64,000 nucleotides of DNA, taken from positions 2,852,001 through 2,916,000 of the forward strand of contig NZ_JAFQ01000004.1 of the NCBI RefSeq assembly GCF_000526215.1. Direction: 5' to 3'. Below are positions 1-8,621 of the stretch, in pieces (positions within the stretch are counted from its first letter, which is position 1; the number at the start of each line of letters is the position of its first letter). The translations under genes and the position numbers were made by a program. Under the pieces are notes generated by a model. It was not told the DNA's origin, did not search any database, and saw nothing but the letters and a program-made list of their open reading frames with translations. The stretch comes from Nocardia sp. BMG51109. Lineage in GTDB: Bacteria > Actinomycetota > Actinomycetes > Mycobacteriales > Mycobacteriaceae.

Positions 1-76
1 GCGTGCGAACCGTTCTGCGGCGCCGTGCCGAGCATCGGGGCCCGCCCCTGAACCGGGCGGGCCCCGCGGCCCGGGC

Positions 77-1210
77 TCATCCGAACAGGTTGCGCACGAA
101 CGGGATCGAATCCGGCAGCGATGTGTTCACCGTGTCGTCGTGGTCGGTCGGGTAGGTCTTCAGCGTCACCGGCTGCCGGTTGGCCGCCAGCACCCCCGCG
201 AACCGCAGCGTCTGCGGCGTGAGCACATCGGTGTCGCGCAGCCCCTGCCCGAGGAACAGCGGCCGGTCGTAGCCGGTTTCGGGCAGGCCGATGGTGTCGG
301 CGAGCAGCCCGTGCAGGTTCGGGATCTGCGCCAGCGGGCGGGCGAACAGGTCGCCGATCACCACGTGCTGGGCCGCCAGCTCGTCGCTGAGCGGCCCCAG
401 GCATTCGGTGCGGGCCCGTTCCAGCCACATCCGGCCGGAGTCGTCGAGGAACGACTCGATGTTCAGCTCTGGATGCGAGGTACGCAGTCCGTTGAGCAGA
501 TACAGGAGGTACGCGTTGCCGTGCGCGCCGATGGCCACCGGCGGCACACCCGGCCCCAGCGCGGGGATGACGTCCTCGATGTAGGCCGGGACACCGGTAC
601 CCACCGCACCGCGGTAGTCGAGTTCCGGCCCGCCGAATTCGGTGGCGTAGCGCGCGGTGGCGACCGCGGCGCCGCCGCCCTGGGACTGGCCGACCACGAC
701 CCACTTGTTCGATATCGACGAGTACTGCCGCGACGCCGCCCGCACCGCGTCGACCACGTTGTGCGCCTCGACCCGGCCGTTCAGGTACGGGTGCTCACCG
801 GGCGTGCCCAGACCGGCGTAGTCGGCGGCGACGACGGCGTAGCCCTGGCGCAGCCAGGTCCCCAGGTAGGCCCAGTCGCGATCGACGGCGCTGGGCCCGT
901 TCACGCTGTAGGCGCACGAGTCGCCGAGACCGATGGTGCCGTGCGCCCAGGCCACGACCGGCCATCCGCCGGGCGGCGGCGATCCGGGCGGGAAGTACAC
1001 GGCGGCACCGGCGACGGCCGGTTCGTCGCCGACCGTGCTGCTCTCGTACAGCAGGCGTTCGGAATGCACCGAGCCCGGCAGCGTGGCCCGCGCCGGCAGC
1101 GGCTGCACCGACTCGACGGCGCCGGCATCCGCCGCGGCACCGGTGGCCAGGCTCGACATCCCCGCCGCGGCCAGCAGCGCGGTGAGCGCGGCAACGCACA
1201 GTTTTCGCAT
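77..1210 (-). CDS. Secreted LIP-family lipase/esterase
   Basis: A 377-residue alpha/beta hydrolase, probably a secreted lipase acting on acylglycerols or other esters outside the cell. The protein starts with MRKLC and a hydrophobic stretch ending near GAAADA, which is a clear Sec signal peptide. The ATG at 1210 is preceded by GGAAGGGA at good spacing; an upstream start at 1312 would put 34 unlikely residues before the signal peptide. The nucleophile elbow is GQSQGG with Ser176, and a late DHDD motif probably supplies the catalytic His. Length and motifs fit the actinobacterial secretory lipase (LIP) family. It is divergent from aceA across a 467-bp gap. The substrate cannot be told from sequence. 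Confidence 0.85.
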   Translation of the reverse strand: MRKLCVAALTALLAAAGMSSLATGAAADAGAVESVQPLPARATLPGSVHSERLLYESSTVGDEPAVAGAAVYFPPGSPPPGGWPVVAWAHGTIGLGDSCAYSVNGPSAVDRDWAYLGTWLRQGYAVVAADYAGLGTPGEHPYLNGRVEAHNVVDAVRAASRQYSSISNKWVVVGQSQGGGAAVATARYATEFGGPELDYRGAVGTGVPAYIEDVIPALGPGVPPVAIGAHGNAYLLYLLNGLRTSHPELNIESFLDDSGRMWLERARTECLGPLSDELAAQHVVIGDLFARPLAQIPNLHGLLADTIGLPETGYDRPLFLGQGLRDTDVLTPQTLRFAGVLAANRQPVTLKTYPTDHDDTVNTSLPDSIPFVRNLFG

Positions 1211-1434
1211 CGTGTTCCCTTCCGAGGACCGGGCCCCGCCGACGGTGTGGGAAACAGTCTCGCAGTTGGACGTGCGCCCAGCCGTCTCGGCACGGAAAGT
1301 GGCCGGGCCCACACCGGCGGCATCCGACCCACCTTGTGAACGTCCTCACAGCCGGGAAAGCCGGGCGGCGAGATCGGGCGGTGGGGGAGATCACCGAAAA
1401 CAGTACGCCCGTTACGTAAAACCGCATGTCAGAC

Positions 1435-1448
1435 CTACTCGGGAGTAG
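1435..1448. promoter_or_regulatory. Palindrome CTACTCGGGAGTAG
   Basis: An inverted repeat with 6-bp arms (CTACTC/GAGTAG) around GG, lying in the middle of the lipase/aceA divergent region. It resembles the TACYCG-type palindromes before both CocE-type hydrolases (45582 and 48155), so it may be a TetR-type operator. It is over 200 bp from either start codon, so its target is unclear. Confidence 0.35.
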
Positions 1449-1470
1449 AGTTGAGGCATGCAATTGCTGG

Positions 1471-1600
1471 GCAAATTTCGCAGGATTAGCAAATGGTCCG
1501 CGACGCCTAGCACGGATTCACAATAACAACAGGTAGACGGCACTTTTTCGGTGTGCCATCGTGTGGATGTACACCCGATGGGCCTAGCAAGCCTGCAAAT
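1471..1600 (+). promoter_or_regulatory. Possible RamB-type sites upstream of aceA
   Basis: GCAAAT occurs three times before aceA (1471-1476, 1489-1494, 1595-1600). RamB, which controls isocitrate lyase genes in corynebacteria and mycobacteria, binds TTTGCAAA-like elements, so these are candidate half-sites. The motif is short and in a relatively AT-rich stretch, so chance occurrence is possible. Confidence 0.3.
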
Positions 1601-1677
1601 TGCCGCTCCAGCAGAGTTCGGACATCGCGACGGATTCCGGACATGGGGCACGACCGAACGAAGAAGTGGAGTCAGAG

Positions 1678-2964
1678 ATGTCGACTGTCGGCACCCCGAA
1701 GACCGCTGCGGAAATCCAGCAGGACTGGGACACCAACCCGCGCTGGAAAGGCGTCTCCCGGAACTACACCGCGGAGCAGGTGGCCAAGCTGCAAGGCACC
1801 GTTGTCGAGGAGAACACGCTCGCCCGCCGTGGCGCGGAAATCCTCTGGGAGGGTGTCAACGGCGGCGAGTACATCAACGCGCTGGGCGCGCTGACCGGCA
1901 ACATGGCCGTGCAGCAGGTGCGCGCCGGCCTCAAGGCCATCTACCTGTCGGGCTGGCAGGTCGCCGGTGACGCGAACCTGTCCGGCCACACCTACCCCGA
2001 CCAGAGCCTCTACCCGGCCAACTCGGTGCCGGCCGTGGTGCGCCGCATCAACAACGCGCTGCTGCGCGCCGACGAGATCTCCCGCGTCGAGGGCGACACC
2101 TCCGTCGACAACTGGCTGGTGCCGATCGTCGCCGACGGCGAGGCCGGCTTCGGCGGCGCGCTGAACGTCTACGAGCTGCAGAAGGCCATGATCACCGCGG
2201 GCGCCGCCGGCACCCACTGGGAGGACCAGCTGGCCTCGGAGAAGAAGTGCGGCCACCTGGGCGGCAAGGTGCTCATCCCCACCCAGCAGCACATCCGCAC
2301 GCTGAACTCCGCGCGCCTGGCCTCCGACGTGGCCGGCACCCCCACCGTGGTCATCGCCCGCACCGACGCCGAGGCCGCCACCCTGATCACCTCCGACGTG
2401 GACGAGCGCGACCGCCCGTTCATCACCGGTGACCGCACCGCAGAGGGCTTCTACCAGGTCAAGAACGGCATCGAGCCCTGCATCGCCCGGGCCAAGGCCT
2501 ACGCCCCGTACGCCGATCTGATCTGGATGGAGACCGGCACCCCCGACCTGGAACTGGCGCGCAAGTTCGCCGAGTCGGTGAAGAGCGAGTTCCCGGACCA
2601 GCTGCTGGCCTACAACTGCTCGCCGTCGTTCAACTGGCGCAAGCACCTGGACGACGCCACGATCGCGAAGTTCCAGAAGGAGCTGGGCGCGATGGGCTTC
2701 AAGTTCCAGTTCATCACCCTGGCCGGCTTCCACGCGCTCAACTACTCGATGTTCGACCTGGCCTACGGCTACGCCCGCGAGGGCATGACCGCCTACGTCG
2801 ACCTGCAGGAGCGCGAGTTCGCGGCCGAGGAGCGCGGCTACACCGCCACCAAGCACCAGCGCGAGGTGGGCGCCGGCTACTTCGACGCGATCGCCACCAC
2901 CGTCGATCCCGACAGCTCGACCACCGCGCTGAAGGGTTCGACCGAAGAAGGTCAGTTCCACTGA
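1678..2964 (+). CDS. aceA: Isocitrate lyase (Icl1 type)
   Basis: Cleaves isocitrate to succinate and glyoxylate, the first step of the glyoxylate shunt, needed for growth on fatty acids and acetate. The protein has 428 residues, the length recalled for M. tuberculosis Icl1. The catalytic loop KKCGH is at 189-193, placing the active-site cysteine at Cys191 as in Icl1. The start MSTVGTPKT at 1678 is supported by a GGAG site and matches the usual N-terminus; an in-frame start at 1600 is rejected. Two strong hairpins follow, so it is probably transcribed alone. It is followed by fadB2 as in M. tuberculosis (Rv0467-Rv0468), tying it to fatty-acid use. Confidence 0.97.
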   Translation: MSTVGTPKTAAEIQQDWDTNPRWKGVSRNYTAEQVAKLQGTVVEENTLARRGAEILWEGVNGGEYINALGALTGNMAVQQVRAGLKAIYLSGWQVAGDANLSGHTYPDQSLYPANSVPAVVRRINNALLRADEISRVEGDTSVDNWLVPIVADGEAGFGGALNVYELQKAMITAGAAGTHWEDQLASEKKCGHLGGKVLIPTQQHIRTLNSARLASDVAGTPTVVIARTDAEAATLITSDVDERDRPFITGDRTAEGFYQVKNGIEPCIARAKAYAPYADLIWMETGTPDLELARKFAESVKSEFPDQLLAYNCSPSFNWRKHLDDATIAKFQKELGAMGFKFQFITLAGFHALNYSMFDLAYGYAREGMTAYVDLQEREFAAEERGYTATKHQREVGAGYFDAIATTVDPDSSTTALKGSTEEGQFH

Positions 2965-3001
2965 GCGGTGGGGTTTCCCCGCCCGCAGTGCTTGCGCCCT
3001 T

Positions 3002-3033
3002 CCGCCGCACCCGGCGTCGCCCGGGTGCGGCGG
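3002..3033. terminator. Hairpin after aceA
   Basis: A perfect 13-bp stem (3002-3014 with 3021-3033) around a 6-nt loop, starting 38 bp after the aceA stop. There is no U-tract, as is common in actinobacteria. Confidence 0.6.
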
Positions 3034-3106
3034 GGTGGTCGGGGCCCAGTCCGCATCACCTGGGCCCCGGCCTCCCCGTCCTCGCGTCCGCCCGGACGCG
3101 CACTCG

Positions 3107-3138
3107 CCCTTCCCACCGAACAGCCCCGGTGGGAAGGG
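3107..3138. terminator. Second hairpin between aceA and fadB2
   Basis: A perfect 12-bp stem (3107-3118 with 3127-3138) around an 8-nt loop, followed by CTTTCCCCCT. Together with the hairpin at 3002 it separates aceA from fadB2, though it could also be an attenuator in the fadB2 leader. Confidence 0.5.
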
Positions 3139-3195
3139 CTTTCCCCCTAACGTTTCCCACAGCCACCGAGCCACAACGACCAGCAGGAGCGGGAC

Positions 3196-4071
3196 GTGAG
3201 CACCGAGAAGATTCAACGCGTCGGAGTGATCGGCGCCGGACAGATGGGCGCCGGAATCGCGGAGGTGTGCGCCCGGGCGCATGTCGATGTGCTCGTGTTC
3301 GAACAGACCCGGGAACTGGCCGCCGCGGGCCGCGCCCGGATCCTGCGCTCGCTCGATCGCGGCGTGTCCAGCGGCAAGATCACCGAGCGGGAGCGTGAGC
3401 AGGCCGCGTGGCGGCTGCGCTTCACCTCGGACCTGGGCGATTTCGCCGACCGCCAGCTGGTCGCCGAGGCCGTCGTGGAGAACGAGGAGGTGAAGACCTC
3501 GATCTTCGCCGAGCTGGACAAGGTCGTGACCGATCCGGCCGCCGTGCTCGCCTCGAACACCTCCTCGATCCCGATCATGAAGATCGCGATGGCCACCGCC
3601 AACCCCGATCGCGTGGTGGGCATGCACTTCTTCAATCCGGTGCCGGTGCTGCCGCTGGTGGAGCTGGTGACGACGCTGAAGACCAGCGACGCGGTGTCCA
3701 AGCGCGCCGAGAACTTCGCCGCCGACGTGCTGGGCAAGCAGGTCGTGCGCTCGGCCGACCGCTCCGGTTTCGTGGTGAACGCGCTGCTGGTGCCGTATCT
3801 GCTCTCGGCGATCCGGATGGTCGAATCGGGCTTCGCGACCAAGGACGACGTCGACAAGGCGATGGTGCTCGGCTGCGCGCACCCGATGGGCCCGCTGGCG
3901 CTGACCGACCTGGTCGGCCTGGACACCGTGAAGTCGATCGCCGACTCCATGTACGACGAGTTCAAGGAGCCGCTGTACTCGGCGCCGCCGCTGTTGATGC
4001 GCATGGTCGAGGCCGGGCTGCTCGGCAAGAAGACCGGCGCCGGCTTCTACCAGTACAACAACAACCGCTGA
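3196..4071 (+). CDS. fadB2: 3-hydroxybutyryl-CoA dehydrogenase
   Basis: Oxidises or reduces 3-hydroxyacyl-CoA with NAD(P) in short-chain fatty-acid turnover. The 291-residue protein has an N-terminal Rossmann fold with GAGQMGAGIAE (about residues 10-20) and the HFFNP catalytic-His motif (GMHFFNPVP). The C-terminal half forms the usual helical dimer domain, with a late GKKTGAGFY motif. The GTG start at 3196 has AGGAG about 7 nt upstream. It sits next to aceA exactly as Rv0468 sits next to Rv0467 in M. tuberculosis, which supports the fadB2 name. Confidence 0.93.
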   Translation: MSTEKIQRVGVIGAGQMGAGIAEVCARAHVDVLVFEQTRELAAAGRARILRSLDRGVSSGKITEREREQAAWRLRFTSDLGDFADRQLVAEAVVENEEVKTSIFAELDKVVTDPAAVLASNTSSIPIMKIAMATANPDRVVGMHFFNPVPVLPLVELVTTLKTSDAVSKRAENFAADVLGKQVVRSADRSGFVVNALLVPYLLSAIRMVESGFATKDDVDKAMVLGCAHPMGPLALTDLVGLDTVKSIADSMYDEFKEPLYSAPPLLMRMVEAGLLGKKTGAGFYQYNNNR

Positions 4072-4203
4072 CGCAACCCCCGCCGGAACGACGGGCTTGC
4101 CGCGAGCACGCCGCCGGGAATCGCGACGGCCGCTACCGCCACCGGGCATAAGCTGCGAAAAGGGCCGAGTCGGACCCGCGGCTGGAGAAGGAGTGTCCCG
4201 CTC

Positions 4204-6510
4204 ATGGTCAACGTCACCGAGGGTTTCGGATCGAGCATTCTCGGCTATCCGAGAATCGGACCGCACCGGGAGCTCAAACGCGCGCTGGAGTCGTACTGGC
4301 GCGGTTCGCTCTCGCGCGACGAGTTGCTGTCCGTGGGCCGGGAGATCCAGGAGACCCAGTTCGCCGAGCTGCACGCGGCCGGGCTCACCCAGGTGCCCGG
4401 CAACACCTTCTCCTTCTACGACCACATCCTCGACAACGCGCTGCTGTTCGGCGCGGTGCCGAAGCGGTTCGAGGGGTACCGAGAAGGCTTGCACCCCTTG
4501 GACTTCTACTTCCTGATGGCGCGCGGCCGGCCGGACCTGCCGCCGCTGGAGCTGGTGCGCCTGTTCGGCACCAACTACCACTACCGCCAGCCGGAGCTGG
4601 ATGCCGACACCGAGTTCTCGCTGCATCCCGAGGCCCTGCTCGACGAGTGGGACCGGGCCATGGCCGCCGGGATCGAGCAGCGGCCGGTGGTGCTCGGGCC
4701 GGTGTCGCTGCTGTTGCTGTCCAAGGCCGGGCAGGTGCCCGGCGAGGCCGAGTTCGACAGGCTGGCCCTGCTGGACCGGCTGCTTCCGGTGTACGAGGAG
4801 CTGCTCGAGATCCTCGCCAAGCGCGGGTCGACCTGCGTGCAGCTGGACGAGCCGTGCTTCACCAGCGAGCGCACGCCGGCCGAGCTGGCGGCGTTCGAGC
4901 GGGCCTACCAGCGCCTGTCGACCGCTCCGCTGCGTCCGCGCATCCTGGTCACCGGCCAGTACGGCGATTTCGGTGAGGCCGTGCGGATCCTGGCCGGGAC
5001 GGCCGTGGAGGCGATCGGGCTGGATCTGGCCAGCTTCCGGATGCGCCCGGAGGAGCTGGCGAAGATCCCCGGGATCCGGCGCAAGCGGCTGTACGCGGGC
5101 GTGATCAGCGGCACCAACGTGTGGCGCGCCGACCGCTACGTGACGCTGCAGTACCTCGAGGAGCTGGCCCGGGTCTGCCCGGATCTGGTGGTGTCCACCG
5201 GGACGACGCTGCTGCACGTGCCCTACGACGTGCTCGTCGAATACGATATCGACGGCAATGTCGCCGACCGCCTGGCCTTCGCGAAACAGAAGGTCCTCGA
5301 GGTGGTTTCGCTCGCGAAGGCGCTGACCGAGGGGCCGTCGGACAACTGGCGCAAGCGGCCCGGCGAGGTGCACTTCAAGCAGAAACACGCTGTGCGGCAA
5401 CGGGTTTACGCCGTGACGCCGCAGATGCGCGAGCGCGAGCCGTACGAGGTGCGCTGGGAAGCTCAGCGCGCCGCGCTGAACCTGCCGACGGTGCCGGCCA
5501 CCACGCTGGGCTCGTTCCCGCAGACCGCGGCGGTCCGTCAGGCCCGCTACGAGCTCGGCGCGGGGCGGCTGTCCTACGAGGAATACCGCAAGCGGATCGA
5601 GGCCGAGATCGAGTCGACCATCCGGTTGCAGGAGGACATCGGCCTGGACGTGCTGGTGCACGGCGAGCACGAGCGCAACGACATGATCCAGTACTTCGCC
5701 GAACTGCTGGACGGCTTCGCCACCACGCATTTCGGCTGGGTGCAGGTGTACGGGTCGCGGTGCGTGCGGCCGCCGGTCCTGTACGGCGATGTCGCGCGGC
5801 CGAAGCCGATGTCGGTGGAGTGGATCACCTACGCCCAGTCGCTGACCGACAAACCGGTGAAAGGCATTGTCACCGGCCCGGTCACGATGGTGGCACGCTC
5901 GTTCGTGCGGCAGGACCAGCCGCTGTACGAGACCGCCGACCAGGTGGCGCTGGCGATCCGCGACGAGCTGGCGGATCTGGAGAAGGCCGGGGTGCCGATC
6001 ATTCAGGTCGACGAACCGGCGGTGCGTGAGCTGCTGCCGCTGCGCCCCAGCGGGCGTCCCGAATACCTGCGCTGGGCGGTGAACGCGTTCCGGCTGGCCA
6101 CCTCGGGCGTTCGGCCGGAGACCCAGATCCACACGCATATCGGCTATTCCGGCCGGGCCGAGATCGTGCGGGCGATCGAGGAGCTGGATGCCGACGTCAC
6201 CGCGATCGTCGCCACCCGGTCCATCGAATGGGTGCTCAAGGCGTTGCGGGAGGACGTGGGGGAGGGCCACGGGCTCTCGCACGGCGTGGGTCCGGGTGTG
6301 TACGAGAGTCGTTCGGCGCGCATCCCCGACATCGACGAGCTGGACGAATCGCTCACCGCGGCGGCCGAGGCGGTCACCCCGGAGCGGCTGTGGGCGAATC
6401 CCGACGGCGGCTTGAAGACTCGGCACTCCTGGCAGCTGGAACCGTCGCTGCGCAATCTGGTCGCGGCCGCGCGACGGGTGCGGCGGCGGGCGGAGCAGGG
6501 CCCGCGGTAA
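4204..6510 (+). CDS. MetE-like protein lacking zinc ligands
   Basis: A 768-residue, full-length relative of cobalamin-independent methionine synthase. Both MetE halves are present: the N-terminal LGYPRIG start, and C-terminal motifs TLGSFPQT, RNDMIQYF, GWVQVYGSRC and QVDEPAVRE that line the homocysteine and folate sites. The zinc site is broken. In E. coli MetE the ligands are His641, Cys643, Glu665 and Cys726. Here His645 is kept, but the other positions are Gly647, Val669 and Gly735 (NPDGGLKT instead of NPDCGLKT). Normal homocysteine activation by zinc is therefore unlikely. It may be a repurposed methyltransferase or an inactive paralogue. ATG at 4204 has GGAGAAGGAG 10 nt upstream. It sits where mycolate cyclopropane synthases lie in M. 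tuberculosis. Confidence 0.85.
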   Translation: MVNVTEGFGSSILGYPRIGPHRELKRALESYWRGSLSRDELLSVGREIQETQFAELHAAGLTQVPGNTFSFYDHILDNALLFGAVPKRFEGYREGLHPLDFYFLMARGRPDLPPLELVRLFGTNYHYRQPELDADTEFSLHPEALLDEWDRAMAAGIEQRPVVLGPVSLLLLSKAGQVPGEAEFDRLALLDRLLPVYEELLEILAKRGSTCVQLDEPCFTSERTPAELAAFERAYQRLSTAPLRPRILVTGQYGDFGEAVRILAGTAVEAIGLDLASFRMRPEELAKIPGIRRKRLYAGVISGTNVWRADRYVTLQYLEELARVCPDLVVSTGTTLLHVPYDVLVEYDIDGNVADRLAFAKQKVLEVVSLAKALTEGPSDNWRKRPGEVHFKQKHAVRQRVYAVTPQMREREPYEVRWEAQRAALNLPTVPATTLGSFPQTAAVRQARYELGAGRLSYEEYRKRIEAEIESTIRLQEDIGLDVLVHGEHERNDMIQYFAELLDGFATTHFGWVQVYGSRCVRPPVLYGDVARPKPMSVEWITYAQSLTDKPVKGIVTGPVTMVARSFVRQDQPLYETADQVALAIRDELADLEKAGVPIIQVDEPAVRELLPLRPSGRPEYLRWAVNAFRLATSGVRPETQIHTHIGYSGRAEIVRAIEELDADVTAIVATRSIEWVLKALREDVGEGHGLSHGVGPGVYESRSARIPDIDELDESLTAAAEAVTPERLWANPDGGLKTRHSWQLEPSLRNLVAAARRVRRRAEQGPR

Positions 6511-6579
6511 CGATCCGGGGTGCCGGGCGTCCCGTCCGGTTAGCCTGGAATAGCCAGTTTCGCGACAGGAGATGCGGTC

Positions 6580-6762
6580 ATGGGAATGTTCAACTTCAAG
6601 AAGATCGCCGACCTTGCCGGCAAGCACGCCGACAAATTCGAGCCGGTGATCGACAAGGTCGGTGACGCCGTCGACAAGCAGACCAAGGGCAAGTACGCCA
6701 AGCAGGTCGACAAGGCGCAGCAGACGGCCAAGAAGACACTGCGCGAGCAGCGTCACAAGTAG
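6580..6762 (+). CDS. MT0933-type (Rv0909-like) antitoxin, orphan
   Basis: A 60-residue, lysine-rich, helical protein beginning MGMFNFKKIADL. The pattern (short hydrophobic start, AGKHADK, VIDKVGDAVDKQTKGKY) matches the MT0933 antitoxin family typified by Rv0909. In M. tuberculosis that antitoxin is followed by a toxin (Rv0910). Here the next gene is a secreted lipase, so no partner is visible. Annotated as an antitoxin by family only; its role may be different. ATG at 6580 has AGGAG 9 nt upstream, and a very strong hairpin follows the stop codon. Confidence 0.75.
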   Translation: MGMFNFKKIADLAGKHADKFEPVIDKVGDAVDKQTKGKYAKQVDKAQQTAKKTLREQRHK

Positions 6763-6767
6763 TATCC

Positions 6768-6811
6768 GACGAACGGCGGCCCGGGTGTTCGCACCCGGGC
6801 CGCCGTTCGTC
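6768..6811. terminator. Perfect 20-bp hairpin with TTCG loop
   Basis: Arms 6768-6787 and 6792-6811 are perfectly complementary around the tetraloop TTCG, an exceptionally stable structure 5 bp after the antitoxin stop. No U-tract follows. Confidence 0.85.
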
Positions 6812-6919
6812 GTTCCGCCCCTCCGGCGTTTCGGCGCTCGCCTACCCGAATTCCCGCTCTCACCGTCCTAGCATCGGCAATCGATCCGTTACTGCTCTTC
6901 GGTGTGGAAGGGATGAGTG

Positions 6920-7834
6920 ATGCGTTCGCCGGCCGTGCTGCTGTTGGTCATGGGTTTGTGCACGGTGATGGGGGTGGGTGCGGCAGCAGCGGATTCCGGG
7001 ACCGCTGCCGAACCGCACTCCGCCGGCAGCTCCTCCCCACCGGAGGCTAATGATTGGCAATGCATACCGGAGGCCGGACATCCCGAACCCGTCGTGCTCG
7101 TGCACGGCACCTGGGGCAATCGGCACAGCTGGGATGCGCTGGCGCCGAAGCTGAAGGCGGCGGGTCATTGCGTCTTCGCCCTCGACTACGGGCGCGACAC
7201 CTCGAGCCTGTACGGCAGTCAGCCGGGCGTCTACGGCACCGGCGATATCCGGGCCTCGTCCGGCGAACTCGCCGAATTCATCGAGAGGGTCCGCGCGGCG
7301 ACCCGTTCCGAGCGGGTCGACATCGTCGCGCATTCCCAGGGCGGACTGGTGGCGCGCCAGTACATGCGCTTCGGCGGCGGCGTGGATCCGGCCGCCCCGG
7401 AACGGAATACGGTGCGGCAGCTGATCACCGTCGGAGCCACCAACCACGGCACCACCGCCAGCAATCTCGGCTACCTGCTACCCACCGGCAGCGCGGCCGA
7501 GCCGAGCGCGGATATGGTGGCTCGGGTACTCGGCCCCGCCGCCGCCCAGCAGCTCGTCGGCAGCGAATTCCTGAACACCCTCAACGCCGGCGGCGACACC
7601 GAACCCGGCGTGCGTTACACGGTGGTAGCCAGCCGCTTCGACGAGATATCCACACCCCCCGAGGCAACTTTCCTCCAGGCCGGCCCGGGCGCGCTGGTGA
7701 ACAATATCTGGGTCCAGAACGTCTGCGCCGCCGACACTTTCGACCACGGCAGATTACTCCGCTCACCCACCGTCATCCAGATAGTCCAGGCGGCCCTCGA
7801 CCCGACGCATACCGCAGCTCGTTGCGCCGGATAG
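6920..7834 (+). CDS. Secreted class-2 lipase (alpha/beta hydrolase)
   Basis: A 304-residue secreted esterase or triacylglycerol lipase. An N-terminal signal peptide (MRSPAVLLLVMGL...) is followed by PVVLVHGTWGN (oxyanion-hole HG) and the nucleophile elbow AHSQGG with Ser139. The late FDHGRLLRSP segment probably contributes the catalytic His. The pattern fits the Lipase_2/EstA group common in mycolate actinobacteria. ATG at 6920 is preferred over GTG at 6917 because GGAAGGG ends about 7 nt before it. It stands alone between two hairpins (6768 and 7918). Confidence 0.85.
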   Translation: MRSPAVLLLVMGLCTVMGVGAAAADSGTAAEPHSAGSSSPPEANDWQCIPEAGHPEPVVLVHGTWGNRHSWDALAPKLKAAGHCVFALDYGRDTSSLYGSQPGVYGTGDIRASSGELAEFIERVRAATRSERVDIVAHSQGGLVARQYMRFGGGVDPAAPERNTVRQLITVGATNHGTTASNLGYLLPTGSAAEPSADMVARVLGPAAAQQLVGSEFLNTLNAGGDTEPGVRYTVVASRFDEISTPPEATFLQAGPGALVNNIWVQNVCAADTFDHGRLLRSPTVIQIVQAALDPTHTAARCAG

Positions 7835-7917
7835 TTCTTGCCGATCTGCGCTGGTCCCGTCGGACGTGTGGAATCAGTGGGCGCGTGAAAAGGGTTGCGG
7901 AACATAGGGCAGAAGAA

Positions 7918-7951
7918 TGGGCGCAGACCCGGTGAATGGTGTCTGCGCCCA
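7918..7951. terminator. Bidirectional hairpin between convergent genes
   Basis: An 11-bp perfect stem (7918-7928 with 7941-7951) around a 12-nt loop, between the ends of the lipase (rightward) and a secreted protein gene (leftward). Confidence 0.65.
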
Positions 7952-7997
7952 CCTCGTTTCGGTTTGCGGGTGTTTCGTTTCGGCTACCCGCGCCGCA

Positions 7998-8621
7998 TCA
8001 CGGCTGGCCGGTGGCGAATGCCTGCACGGCGTCCAGGAACTCCTGGCCCCCCTGGGAGTATCCACCGATGATTCCGCCGATGACGACACCGGCGGGGATG
8101 GTGAAGATCCACAGGAAGGGCACGAAGGCGCCGATGATTCCGCCGATAACGGCACCGATGGTGACGTTCGGCTGGTTCTTGTTGATCTGCTCCAGGAGCC
8201 GGTCGAAGGAGCTGATGTCCTTCAGCTGGGCAATGTCTTCGGCCGTCGGGGTGGGCGTCAGCGTCAACGTGTGCCCGTCGGCGCCGATCTGCTGCGCGGC
8301 CGCAATGGAAACGCCCTCGACATCGAACTGCAGCGGCACCTCACCCATGGTCTCGCCGGTATCGGACTTGAGCGCCACCGCTGTTCCGCTCGGAGCCAGC
8401 TCGAACCTGCCGTTCGCGACGGTGGTCGTGACGGTCTTGTCGACCGGGGAAACCGCTGTCTGGTAATTGATGCCGCGGTCGACGCCAGAAGTCGCGTCCC
8501 CCGCCGTCACTGCCGCCGGCTGCTCCGTGACTGCTGCCGACTCGCCGTGTGCGGTTGCCGCTGTGATCCCCGTCGCGGCGATAGCCATGAAAACGGTAGC
8601 AGTGATCTTCCCGAACTTCAT
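7998..8621 (-). CDS. Nocardia-type secreted protein with glycine-rich helix
   Basis: A 207-residue secreted or membrane-attached protein of unknown function. It has a signal peptide (MKFGKITATVFMAIAATG), a beta-rich middle (VTTTVANGRFEL...), and a strongly hydrophobic glycine-rich C-terminal stretch (GAVIGGIIGAFVPF...PAGVVIGGIIGG) that could insert in a membrane or oligomerise. This layout recurs in Nocardia and Rhodococcus proteins, which I recall under the label DUF8020, though I am not certain of the number. The ATG at 8621 has GGAGGG 9 nt upstream. Transcribed alone. Confidence 0.75.
   Translation of the reverse strand: MKFGKITATVFMAIAATGITAATAHGESAAVTEQPAAVTAGDATSGVDRGINYQTAVSPVDKTVTTTVANGRFELAPSGTAVALKSDTGETMGEVPLQFDVEGVSIAAAQQIGADGHTLTLTPTPTAEDIAQLKDISSFDRLLEQINKNQPNVTIGAVIGGIIGAFVPFLWIFTIPAGVVIGGIIGGYSQGGQEFLDAVQAFATGQP

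Larger units (their letters stand above)
1211..1677. other. Divergent intergenic region, lipase / aceA
   Basis: No gene is seen here. The region carries the promoters of the lipase (leftward) and aceA (rightward). Visible elements are the palindrome TTACGTAA near 1412, the palindrome CTACTCGGGAGTAG at 1435-1448, and three copies of GCAAAT at 1471, 1489 and 1595. A GTGGAG-like ribosome binding site lies just before aceA. Confidence 0.6.

Noticed and set aside
4072..4203. Possible cobalamin riboswitch before the MetE-like gene
   Set aside because: The gap is only 132 bp and no B12-box sequence or long-range pairing could be seen.
1672..6756. Very long open frame on the minus strand opposite aceA, fadB2 and the MetE-like gene
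   Set aside because: It mirrors three well-supported genes, has no start signals or recognisable domains, and its composition (Arg, Val, Gln, Gly, His) is that of a GC-rich antisense shadow.
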